Shown: in pieces, positions 18,365-25,910 of the stretch | Layout of the letters: the number at the start of each line of letters is the position of its first letter | How positions within the stretch are numbered: the first letter of the stretch is position 1 | Source of the DNA: Roseomonas populi | GTDB lineage: Bacteria > Pseudomonadota > Alphaproteobacteria > Acetobacterales > Acetobacteraceae | Assembly (NCBI RefSeq): GCF_024594815.1 | Contig: NZ_JANJOU010000016.1 | Coordinates: 94,836 to 158,835, forward strand | Direction of reading: 5' to 3' | DNA: 64,000 nucleotides | Position numbers and translations under genes: made by a program | Notes under the pieces: model-generated | The model's input: the letters and a program-made list of their open reading frames with translations, nothing else | Told to the model about the DNA's origin: nothing | Database searches by the model: none

Positions 18365-19732
18365 GTGAATCTCTACACCATGCTGCGCGCGAGAGAGGCG
18401 GCGTCCCGGCCCATTCGCGTCGGCCTGATCGGTGCCGGCAAGTTCGGCACCATGTTCCTCGCCCAGGCGATCCGCACGCCCGGGCTGCACGTGATGGGCG
18501 TCGCCGACCTGCAGCCCGAGGGCGTGCGGCAACGCGCGCAGGCGGTAGACTGGCCCGCGGAGCGCATCGCCGCCCGCTCGTTGGATGAGGCGGCGCATCA
18601 TGGCTCCACCTTCGTCACCGACTATGTGCGCGCCATCCTCACGGACCCGCGCGTTGAGGTGGTTGTGGAGGCGACGGGCAGCCCCGAGGCCGGCCTCTCC
18701 CACGCGTTGACGGCCATCGAGCACGGCAAGCACGTCATCATGGTCAACGTGGAGGGCGACGTGCTGGCCGGCGCCATCCTGGCGGAGAAGGCCGCGCGCG
18801 CCGGGGTGGTGTACAGCTACGCCTATGGCGACCAGCCCGCGCTGATCTGCGAGCTGGTGGACACGGTCCGTACCAACGGCTTCATCGTCACCGCCGCGGG
18901 CAAGGGCAACCGCTTTGTCACCGGCTCCAACGAGATCACGCCGGACACGGTCTGGGCCAGCCGCGGCATCACGGCCGAGAAGGCGAAGGCGGCGGGGATG
19001 AACCCGCAGATGTTCACCTCCTTCACCGACGGCACCAAGGCCGCCATCGAATCCGCCGCCGTCGCGAACGCCTGCGGGATGGAGAGCCCTTCGGAGGGCC
19101 TGCTCTTCCCGCCCTGCGGCATCGACGACCTGCCGGGCGTCATGCGCCCCGCCTCGGAAGGCGGCGTGCTGGAGGCGAAGAACCGGGTGGAGATCGCGGC
19201 CTCAACGCAGCGCGACGGCACGCCCATCCCCAACGATCTGCGCTGGGGCGTCTTCGTCGTCTTCGAGGGCCCTTCCGACTACGCCTGCCGCTGCTTCGGA
19301 GAGTATGGCGTGAGGACGGACAGCACCGGCCGATACGCCGCCATCCACCGCCCCTTCCATCTCATCGGGCTGGAGCTTGGCGTCTCGATCGCCTCCGCGG
19401 CGCTGCGCGGCGAGAGCACGGGGAACAGCCGCGAGTTCCGCGCCGATGTCGCGGCCGTTGCGAAGAAGGACCTGGCCATCGGCGAGGTGCTGGACGGCGA
19501 GGGCGGCTACACCGTCTGGGGCCGCTGCCTGCCCGCCGCCACCAGCCTCGCGCGCAACCTCCTGCCGGTCGGCCTGGCCCATAGCGTGCGGACGACCCGC
19601 GCGGTGAAGGCGGGCGAGGCGATCACCTGGGGGGACGTCACCGGCCTTCCGGACAGCGACGCCCTGCGCCTGCGCCGCGAGCTGGAGGCGCGCCACCGCG
19701 CCGCGCACGCATTCCCGGCCCTGGCCAAGTAG
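18365..19732 (+). CDS. NAD(P)-dependent oxidoreductase, homoserine-dehydrogenase-like with C-terminal SAF domain (DRL-like)
   Basis: 455 residues from GTG at 18365, which has GGAGGAGGG upstream; an internal ATG at 18380 is an alternative. The frame is open further upstream, but that extension has no protein character. The Rossmann motif is GLIGAGKFG (20-28), with SFTDGTKAAIE in the middle and a SAF-like C-terminus (LAIGEVLDGEGGYTVWG). This is the COG4091 type, which includes the DRL/DXR-II reductoisomerase of Brucella, but most relatives are uncharacterised. Set among aldolase, lactonase and dehydrogenase genes it probably acts on a sugar acid or polyol phosphate rather than in isoprenoid synthesis (inference). 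Confidence 0.85.
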   Translation: MNLYTMLRAREAASRPIRVGLIGAGKFGTMFLAQAIRTPGLHVMGVADLQPEGVRQRAQAVDWPAERIAARSLDEAAHHGSTFVTDYVRAILTDPRVEVVVEATGSPEAGLSHALTAIEHGKHVIMVNVEGDVLAGAILAEKAARAGVVYSYAYGDQPALICELVDTVRTNGFIVTAAGKGNRFVTGSNEITPDTVWASRGITAEKAKAAGMNPQMFTSFTDGTKAAIESAAVANACGMESPSEGLLFPPCGIDDLPGVMRPASEGGVLEAKNRVEIAASTQRDGTPIPNDLRWGVFVVFEGPSDYACRCFGEYGVRTDSTGRYAAIHRPFHLIGLELGVSIASAALRGESTGNSREFRADVAAVAKKDLAIGEVLDGEGGYTVWGRCLPAATSLARNLLPVGLAHSVRTTRAVKAGEAITWGDVTGLPDSDALRLRRELEARHRAAHAFPALAK

Positions 19733-19743
19733 GAGTCCAGCCG

Positions 19744-20556
19744 ATGAACCTTGTGAACAAGCGCTCTGTCTACCAGCCCGACCAGGAGGGGCTGCACTTC
19801 CCCACGCCGCCTGTCTTCGAGACGGTGGCGGAGGAGCGGCTGCACCGCAAGCAGCGCCTGGCCGCCGCATGCCGCGTCTTCGCCCATCATGGCTACGAGT
19901 ACGGCTTCGCCGGCCACATCACCGTGCGCGATCCCGAGCACCCTGAGCTCTACTGGACCAATCCCTTTGCCATGGATTTCGGGCGGGTGAAGGTGTCGGA
20001 CCTCCTGCTCGTGGACCATGATGGTAAGGTGCTGGAGGGAAGCTGGGCGGTGAACCGCGCGGGCTTCGTGCTGCACGCGGCCATCCACGAGGCGAACCCG
20101 CATGTCCTGGCCTCCTGCCACATGCACACGACGCACGGCATGGCCTGGGCCGCGCTCGGCCGTCCGCTCGCCCCTATCACCCAGACGGCCTGCGGCTTCT
20201 ACGGCGACGGCCAGGCGGTGATCACCGAGGAAGCCGGCGCGGTGGTGGTGGACCGCTCCGCCGGGCGCCGCGTCGCGGCCGCCTTCGGCACGGCCAGGAT
20301 CGCCATCCACCAGAACCATGGCCTGTTCAGCGCGGGGCGAGAGAGCGTGGACGAGGCGGCGTGGTGGTTCATCATGGCGGAGCGCGCCTGCGAGATCCAG
20401 TTGAAGGCCGAGGCCACGGGTCATCCGTTGAAGCTCATCCCGCCCGAGGCCGCGGCCCATTCGCGCGACCATCTCGCCACGCCCTTCATGGCCTGGCTGC
20501 ACTACCAGCCAATCTACGACCGCGTCTGCCGGACCGATCCGGACCTTTTCGACTGA
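19744..20556 (+). CDS. Class II aldolase/adducin family protein
   Basis: 270-residue protein. The metal-binding histidines are visible in SCHMHTTHG (about residues 120-128) and HQNHG (about 192-196), and the FAGHITVRDPEHP segment is the substrate-loop region of the family. Members include L-fuculose-phosphate aldolase and the 3-oxo-tetronate-phosphate decarboxylase OtnC, but the N-terminal half here is nearer to the broad catabolic aldolase group. It starts eleven bases after the oxidoreductase stop, in the same operon. Likely role: carbon-carbon cleavage or decarboxylation of the oxidised intermediate. Confidence 0.88.
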   Translation: MNLVNKRSVYQPDQEGLHFPTPPVFETVAEERLHRKQRLAAACRVFAHHGYEYGFAGHITVRDPEHPELYWTNPFAMDFGRVKVSDLLLVDHDGKVLEGSWAVNRAGFVLHAAIHEANPHVLASCHMHTTHGMAWAALGRPLAPITQTACGFYGDGQAVITEEAGAVVVDRSAGRRVAAAFGTARIAIHQNHGLFSAGRESVDEAAWWFIMAERACEIQLKAEATGHPLKLIPPEAAAHSRDHLATPFMAWLHYQPIYDRVCRTDPDLFD

Positions 20557-20587
20557 TATCCAGGACAATCAGGGGAGCGTGACGACG

Positions 20588-21589
20588 ATGGCAGAGGAAA
20601 CGCGAGGCTGCGGCCCCGTGGTGACCCGGCGCGCCACGCTGGGCGGGGCGGCAGCGGCCACGCTGCTGGCCGGCGGGGCGCGGGCGCAGCGCGGCTACCC
20701 CGAGCGCAGCGTGCGGATCATCGTTCCCTGGGCTCCCGGCGGCGCGGTGGACACGACGGCGCGGCGCATCGCGCAGCGGCTGAGCGAGGGGACCGGGCAG
20801 GCCTTCGTGGTGGAGAACCGCTCTGGCGCCACGGGCACCATCGGCACTGCCGAGGCCGCGCGCCAAGCGCCGGACGGTTACAACCTGCTGGCCATCGACA
20901 ACACCTACGCGGTGATGCCCTACGTCTTCCGGCAGCTGCCCTTCGACCACGCGAACGGCTTCGAGCTGGTGACGGTGATGACCTTCACCCCCACCATCCT
21001 CGCCGTAGGAGCGAAATCTCCCTACCGGACCCTTGGCGAGGTGATCGCCGCGGCGAAGAAGGATCCGGAGAAGCTCACCTACGGCACTGGCGGCATCGGC
21101 AGCTCCTTGCACTTCGGCATGGAGGCCTTCCAGCAGGCCGCCGGCATGAAGCTGCTACACGTGCCCTTCCGCGGCGGCGGGGATGCGGACACGGCCTGCG
21201 TCTCCGGCCAGGTGGACATGGTGCTCACCTCCCTCTCCTCCGGCGTCGGCAACGTGAAGGGCGGGCTGATGCGGGCCATAGCCTTCAGCGGGTCGGAGCG
21301 GGCCACGGAGCTGCCCGACGTGCCCACCTTCGCCCAGGCCGGGCTGCCCGGCTTCGGCGTGGTGAACTGGTCCGGCCTCGCCGCGCCGAAGGGCACGCCG
21401 AAGCCCGTGATCGACAAGCTCTACGAGGAGACGGCCGCGGCCCTGCGCGACCCGGGCGTGGTCAGCTTCATGCAGGGCACCGGGTCCATCCCGGGCGGCA
21501 TGCAGCCTGCAGCCTTCCGCCAGCTCCTGCAGGAGGAGAGCGAGCGCTGGCGGGTGGTGGCGGAGAAGGCGAACGTCGAGAAACAATGA
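20588..21589 (+). CDS. Bug/TctC-family binding protein
   Basis: 333 residues from the ATG at 20588, preceded by GGGGAG at a ten-base spacing; an upstream GTG (20579) is too close to that site. The signal has a twin arginine (TRRATL) and ends GARAQ. Landmarks: YPERSVRIIVPWAPGGAVD, VENRSGATGTIG, APDGYN, VPFRGGGDAD. Its stop overlaps the lactonase ATG. It is the binding protein embedded within the catabolic operon itself and thus the best candidate to recognise the pathway's substrate. Confidence 0.93.
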   Translation: MAEETRGCGPVVTRRATLGGAAAATLLAGGARAQRGYPERSVRIIVPWAPGGAVDTTARRIAQRLSEGTGQAFVVENRSGATGTIGTAEAARQAPDGYNLLAIDNTYAVMPYVFRQLPFDHANGFELVTVMTFTPTILAVGAKSPYRTLGEVIAAAKKDPEKLTYGTGGIGSSLHFGMEAFQQAAGMKLLHVPFRGGGDADTACVSGQVDMVLTSLSSGVGNVKGGLMRAIAFSGSERATELPDVPTFAQAGLPGFGVVNWSGLAAPKGTPKPVIDKLYEETAAALRDPGVVSFMQGTGSIPGGMQPAAFRQLLQEESERWRVVAEKANVEKQ

Positions 21590-22509
21590 CCTTCTTCGCC
21601 CCGCCGCCCCGGATCGAGACCGAGGTCTTCACGCGCCTGCCGGACCGGTTCCGGCCCCCCCGCCGCACCGCCTGGAGCGACGCCAACCGCGCGGGCAAAC
21701 CGGTGGACAGCTTCCTCGAAGGTCCTTCCTTCGACCGGCAGGGGCGGCTCTACGTCACCGACATCCCCTTCGGCCGCGTCTTCCGCGTCTCGCCCGAGGG
21801 GGAATGGGAGCAGGTGGCCGAGTATGACGGCTGGCCGAACGGGCTGAAGATCCACCGGGATGGGCGCATCTTCATCACGGACTACAAGCGCGGGATCATG
21901 CTGCTGGACCCCGACAGCGGCGCCGTGACGCCCTTCCTGGAGACCGCGCGCTCCGAGAGCTTCAAGGGCGTGAACGACCTCGTCTTCGGGCCCTCGGGCG
22001 AGATGTACTTCACCGACCAGGGGCAGACCGGCCTGCAGGACCCGACAGGGCGGGTGTACCGCCTGGGCACGGACGGGCGCCTGGACCTCCTGATCGACAC
22101 GGTGCCCAGCCCGAACGGCATCGTCGTGGCGCCGGACGCCTCCTTCCTGCTGGTGGCGGTGACGCGGGCGAACCAGATCTGGCGCCTGCCGCTGCACGCG
22201 GACGGCAGCGTGACGAAGGCCAGCATCTTCTGCCACCTGCACGGCGGCCCGAGCGGGCCGGACGGGCTGGCGTTGGACGAGGAGGGCTGCCTGCTGGTCG
22301 CCCATGCCGGCTTCGGCACCGTCTGGCGCCTCTCGCCCCGGGCCGAGCCGCTCGCCCGCATCGCCTCCTGCGCGGGATGGTCCACGACCAACCTGGCCTT
22401 CCGGCCTGGCACGGCCGAGCTCTTCATCACCGAATCAGAAACCGGCACCATCCTGCGCGCCACCACAGACGCAGCGGGGCTGCCGCTCTTCTCCCACGCG
22501 GAGGCATGA
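21586..22509 (+). CDS. SMP-30/gluconolactonase family lactonase
   Basis: 307-residue six-bladed beta-propeller hydrolase. Metal-site residues fit E in LEGPSFD, N in PNGLKI and KGVNDLVFG, and D in GPDGLALD; repeated GRLYVTD/G-MYFTD blades are visible. The family opens sugar-acid lactones using a divalent metal. No signal peptide is seen, so it is cytoplasmic. ATGA overlaps join it to the TctC gene upstream and the dehydrogenase downstream. In this operon it probably hydrolyses a lactone formed by a dehydrogenase. Confidence 0.9.
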   Translation: MTFFAPPPRIETEVFTRLPDRFRPPRRTAWSDANRAGKPVDSFLEGPSFDRQGRLYVTDIPFGRVFRVSPEGEWEQVAEYDGWPNGLKIHRDGRIFITDYKRGIMLLDPDSGAVTPFLETARSESFKGVNDLVFGPSGEMYFTDQGQTGLQDPTGRVYRLGTDGRLDLLIDTVPSPNGIVVAPDASFLLVAVTRANQIWRLPLHADGSVTKASIFCHLHGGPSGPDGLALDEEGCLLVAHAGFGTVWRLSPRAEPLARIASCAGWSTTNLAFRPGTAELFITESETGTILRATTDAAGLPLFSHAEA

Positions 22510-23462
22510 GCATGGACCTGCCCGAACACGTCACCCCGGCGGCGCAGGCGACACGGCGCATCGGCTTCATCGGGCTGGGCGCGATGGGCGGCCCCATCGC
22601 GCGCCACCTCTGCAAGGCCGGATACCGCGTCGTCGGCTTCGATCTCAACCGCGCGGCGCTCGAGAGGCTGGAGCAGGCAGGCGGCACGGCAGCGCCCCAC
22701 GCCGCCGGGGCTGCCGGCGGCGCCGACCTCCTCGTGGTCATGGTGGTAAATGGCGGGCAGGCCGAGGCCGTCCTCTTCGGAGAGGGCGGCGCGGCGGCGG
22801 CACTGCCGCGGGGCGCCACGGTCATCCTCTCCAGCACCCTGCCGCCGGACCACGCGGCGGCCATCGCCTTGCGGCTGGAGGGGATGGGATTGCTCATGCT
22901 GGACGCGCCCGTCAGCGGCGGCGTCACGGGGGCTGAGGCCGGCACGCTCACCGTCATCGCCTCCGGGTCCGACGCCGCCTACGAAGCCGCTGCCCCGGCT
23001 ATCCGCGCCTATAGCGGCCAGCTCTACCGCGTGGGCGACCGCGCCGGGCAGGGCTCCACGGTGAAGCTGGTGAACCAGCTCCTCACCGCGACCCATATCG
23101 CGCTGACGGCGGAGGCGCTGGCACTCGGCGCGCGGGCGGGCGTCGATCCCACCCTCCTCTACGACGTGGTGGCGCACAGCGCCGGGCGTTCCTTCCAGTT
23201 CGAGAAGCGGGCGCCCCGCATGATCGCCGGGGATCACGAGCCGCAATCACGCGTGGACATCTTCCTGAAGGACCTCTCCATCGCCCTCGACGCCGCGCGC
23301 GGGCTGAACGCGCCCGTCCCCATCGCCGCCGCGGCGCACCAGGTCTTCACCATGGCGGCGGGCGCAGGCCTGGGCCCGAAGAGCGATACCGAGGTGCTAC
23401 GCGTCTACGAATCCTTCGGCGCAGTCGATGTCGCCGAACTGGCGAGGAGGGCCAAGGCATGA
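22506..23462 (+). CDS. Beta-hydroxyacid dehydrogenase (3-hydroxyisobutyrate/LtnD type)
   Basis: 318 residues from the ATG overlapping the lactonase stop; ATG 22512 is a second possibility. Motifs are GFIGLGAMGGPIARHL (NAD(P) binding), the substrate-binding DAPVSGGVTGAEAGTL, and the catalytic lysine in GSTVKLVNQLL. Members oxidise beta-hydroxyacids such as 3-hydroxyisobutyrate, tartronate semialdehyde and L-threonate. With aldolases and a TPP enzyme in the cluster, oxidation of a sugar acid is the simplest reading. Its stop overlaps the start of the duplicated unknown protein. Confidence 0.92.
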   Translation: MSMDLPEHVTPAAQATRRIGFIGLGAMGGPIARHLCKAGYRVVGFDLNRAALERLEQAGGTAAPHAAGAAGGADLLVVMVVNGGQAEAVLFGEGGAAAALPRGATVILSSTLPPDHAAAIALRLEGMGLLMLDAPVSGGVTGAEAGTLTVIASGSDAAYEAAAPAIRAYSGQLYRVGDRAGQGSTVKLVNQLLTATHIALTAEALALGARAGVDPTLLYDVVAHSAGRSFQFEKRAPRMIAGDHEPQSRVDIFLKDLSIALDAARGLNAPVPIAAAAHQVFTMAAGAGLGPKSDTEVLRVYESFGAVDVAELARRAKA

Positions 23463-24280
23463 GCGCCGGGACGCCGACCGTTCCCATCATCACCGCGGAC
23501 ACGATCACGAAGCTGCCGCCGGAAGCGGATGGCGCCGTTATCCTCTCCGGCTCGCATGGCGGGCGCTACCCGGGTTACCTGGCGGCGAAGGCCCATGTCC
23601 GCGCCGTGATCCTGAGCGATGCCGGTCTGGGCAAGGAGGAGGCGGGCATCGGCTCCCTCCCGTATCTCGAGGCCCTGGGCATCGCCGCCGCCACCGTCTC
23701 TCACCTCTCCTGCCGGATCGGCGACACGGCGGACATGCGGGCGCGCGGTGTCATCAGCCATGCCAATGCTCCGGCCCGCGCGGCAGGCGTCGCGCCGGGG
23801 ATGAGCTGCATCGACGCGGCGGGCCTGCTGCGCAGCGCGCGGCATGTCCGCGCCACGGCGCCCACCCTGGGCGAGGCGCGCGGCGAGGTGCCGGTCCCGG
23901 GCGGCACACGGCGCATCCTGCTGCTGGATTCGGCGGCCCTGGTGACGCCCGGAGATGCGGGGCAGATCGTCGTCACCGGCTCCCATGGCGGGCTGGTGGG
24001 CGGTGCGCCCTACATGGCCCTGCGGACCGAAGGCTTCGCGGGCATCTTCCACGATGCCGGCATCGGCATCGAGAATGCCGGTACCACGCGCCTGCCCGCC
24101 CTGGATGAGCGCGGCATCGCCTCCTTCACCGTCTCCGCCGCCTCCGCGCGCATCGGCGACGCCGCCTCCGTCTTCCACGACGGCATCATCTCCGTGGTGA
24201 ACGGGACGGCGCGTCGCCTGGGTGCCGCGCCGGGGATGCGCGCCTCCGAAGTGCTGCTCGATTGGGCGCGCCGATCCTGA
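23459..24280 (+). CDS. Uncharacterised protein with internal tandem duplication (GSHGG repeats)
   Basis: 273 residues, family not recognised. Two halves of about 92 residues align at a constant offset of 145 for most of their length: GSHGG (31-35 and 174-178), D-A-G-x-G (54-58 and 199-203), E-x-A-G, L/GI then TVS, RIGD (86-89, 231-234), G-[VI]-IS (97-100, 242-245), an Asn (103, 248) and A-PGM (112-115, 257-260). The repeated Ser, His, Asp, Arg and Asn look like binding or catalytic residues in a pseudo-twofold protein. No signal or membrane segment. It is locked between the dehydrogenase (ATGA overlap) and the HpcH aldolase (TGATG overlap), so it is surely a pathway component; its reaction is unknown. 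Confidence 0.85.
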   Translation: MSAGTPTVPIITADTITKLPPEADGAVILSGSHGGRYPGYLAAKAHVRAVILSDAGLGKEEAGIGSLPYLEALGIAAATVSHLSCRIGDTADMRARGVISHANAPARAAGVAPGMSCIDAAGLLRSARHVRATAPTLGEARGEVPVPGGTRRILLLDSAALVTPGDAGQIVVTGSHGGLVGGAPYMALRTEGFAGIFHDAGIGIENAGTTRLPALDERGIASFTVSAASARIGDAASVFHDGIISVVNGTARRLGAAPGMRASEVLLDWARRS

Positions 24281-24981
24281 TGGGAACCTCCATGAGCCCT
24301 GCCGCCCGGTTCAAGGCGAAGCTCGCCGCCAACGAGACCACTCTTCTCCTCAACCCCGACTATCCCTCGCCGGGGCTGGTGGAGTTCTGCGGATCGCTCG
24401 GCGCCGATGCCGTGATGATCGACTGCGAGCAGGGCAGCGCCGGGCTGGAGGTGCTGGAGGACATGGCGCGCGCCGCGCGGCTGGCCGGCATCGCCTCCGT
24501 CGTCCGCGTGCCGTCGCCGGAGCCTTGGACGATCGAGCGACACATGTTCCGGGGCGTGGACGGCATCGTCATCCCGCGCCTCGACACGGCCGCCCAGGTG
24601 CGGCGCGCGGTGGAGGACATCCGCTACTGCTTCCCCAAGGCCTTCGAGCAGAAGGTGGTCATCATCCAGGTCGAGTCCGCCTCGGCGGTCGCGGAGCTGG
24701 ACGGCTTCCTGGAGGTGCCGGGGATCGACTGCCTCTTCATCGGTGGCGTGGACCTCGCCAAGAGCGCGGGCTTCGCCGGCGACTACACGGGGCCGGAGAT
24801 GGTCCGCACCATCGAGGAGACCACCGCCCGCATCCGCCGTGCCGGCAAGCCCACGGGCATGATGGTGAAGCCGCACGACATCGAGGCCTGGAAGGCGCGC
24901 GGGCCCTCCATGCTCTACGCGCACGTCAACGACTTCCTCGTCATGGGGGCGAAGGATTGGCGGGCGCGGGCCGGGATCTAG
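24280..24981 (+). CDS. HpcH/HpaI-family aldolase
   Basis: 233 residues from the ATG overlapping the preceding stop (TGATG); ATG 24292 is an alternative. The class II pyruvate aldolase fold is seen through the metal-binding IQVESASAVAEL, VMIDCEQG near the start and CLFIGGVDLAKSAG. Such enzymes split 4-hydroxy-2-oxo acids into pyruvate or a ketoacid plus an aldehyde. It is the last gene of the operon that starts with the DRL-like oxidoreductase. Its stop codon overlaps the convergent IclR stop within CTAG. Confidence 0.9.
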   Translation: MGTSMSPAARFKAKLAANETTLLLNPDYPSPGLVEFCGSLGADAVMIDCEQGSAGLEVLEDMARAARLAGIASVVRVPSPEPWTIERHMFRGVDGIVIPRLDTAAQVRRAVEDIRYCFPKAFEQKVVIIQVESASAVAELDGFLEVPGIDCLFIGGVDLAKSAGFAGDYTGPEMVRTIEETTARIRRAGKPTGMMVKPHDIEAWKARGPSMLYAHVNDFLVMGAKDWRARAGI

Positions 24982-25751
24982 GGCCCGTCCAGCCGCCGCG
25001 CGATCGCCGCCGCCTCCTCCTGCAGCCAGGTCACCAGCTGGGCCCGGCGCTCCGGCTGCATCCGGCCCTCGATGGCCGCGATGCTCAGGGCGCCGGCCAC
25101 CCGCTCCCCATGAGTGCGGATCGGCACGCCGACCGCCATCATTCCCGGCAGCACCAGGCCCGGATTGGTGGCGCAGCCCTCGGCGCGCGTGCGCTCCACC
25201 AGCGCGCGCAGCGTCGCGGCGGAGAAGCCGGGGAAGGCGCGCAGGCGGCCGGCATTGGCGGCGATCACGCGCTCCACCTCCTCGTCCGGAAGGGCGGCGA
25301 GGACGGCCAGGCTGCCTGCGCCGACCCCCAGCGGGCGCCGGTCCCCGACCGAGAGGGTGAGCGTCTTGATGGGATAGCGCCCTTCCTGGCGGGCCGTGCA
25401 GAGCGCGTCGTCTCCGGAGCGGATGCTGAGATACACCGTGTCCTCGCTGCGCTCCTCCAGCCGCACGAGGCTGGCGCGCGCCAGTTCCGGCACCCCGTGC
25501 CGTTCCGCGGCGCGGCGGCCCAGCGCATAGATCTCGAAGCCCAGATGGTAGTGCGGCGCGTCCGGATCCTGCTCCAGCAGCCCGGCCGCGACGAGGTGCG
25601 TCAGCAACCGGTGCGCCGTGGAGCGGGACAGGCCGGTCTGGGCGGCCACGTCGCCCAGCCGCGCGCCGCCGCGCCCTTCCGCGGCCACGGCGCGCAACAG
25701 CGCCAGGCTGCGCTCGATGCCCTGGTGGCCGCTCGACCCACTGCTCTCCAT
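24978..25751 (-). CDS. IclR family transcriptional regulator
   Basis: 257 residues from the ATG giving MESSGSSGHQGIERSLALL; in-frame codons further upstream fall in the promoter. The N-terminal winged HTH (LGDVAAQTGLSRSTAHRLL) is followed by the IclR effector domain with GRRPLGVGAGSLAVLAALP and VAVGVPIRTHGERVAGALS. It is divergent from the TPP-enzyme gene and convergent on the catabolic operon. The palindrome at 25840-25858, just downstream of the TPP gene promoter, and its twin at 18217-18231 are the likely targets. Confidence 0.92.
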   Translation of the reverse strand: MESSGSSGHQGIERSLALLRAVAAEGRGGARLGDVAAQTGLSRSTAHRLLTHLVAAGLLEQDPDAPHYHLGFEIYALGRRAAERHGVPELARASLVRLEERSEDTVYLSIRSGDDALCTARQEGRYPIKTLTLSVGDRRPLGVGAGSLAVLAALPDEEVERVIAANAGRLRAFPGFSAATLRALVERTRAEGCATNPGLVLPGMMAVGVPIRTHGERVAGALSIAAIEGRMQPERRAQLVTWLQEEAAAIARRLDGP

Positions 25752-25789
25752 CCTTCGGAACTCCAGGCGCGGATCGGTGGCCCGCGGCG

Positions 25790-25819
25790 TTGACGAGCCG
25801 TTGCACCCCTCCCTATAAA
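25790..25819 (+). promoter_or_regulatory. Sigma-70-like promoter for the TPP-enzyme gene
   Basis: TTGACG (25790-25795) and TATAAA (25814-25819) are separated by 18 bases and point toward the TPP-enzyme gene. The predicted transcription start, about 25826, falls just before the palindrome at 25840-25858. Confidence 0.5.
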
Positions 25820-25839
25820 TCCCATCCAACAGGAATGCA

Positions 25840-25858
25840 CGTCCCATTCAGTGGGACG
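25840..25858. promoter_or_regulatory. Candidate IclR operator, CGTCCCA-N5-TGGGACG
   Basis: CGTCCCATTCAGTGGGACG is a 19-base dyad with 7-base arms between the divergent IclR and TPP-enzyme genes. Its position about 15-30 bases beyond the predicted start of the TPP-gene transcript suits repression. The core TCCCA-N5-TGGGA is shared with the site at 18217-18231. Confidence 0.6.
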
Positions 25859-25910
25859 ATTCGGCGAACCTGACTGGTCGCCGCGATCCCGAAGAACAAG
25901 GAAGCGCCGC

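Noticed and set aside
18365..19732. Isoprenoid DXR-II (DRL) function
   Set aside because: The family resemblance is real, but the operon holds aldolase, lactonase and TctC genes and no isoprenoid genes, so I did not assign that function.
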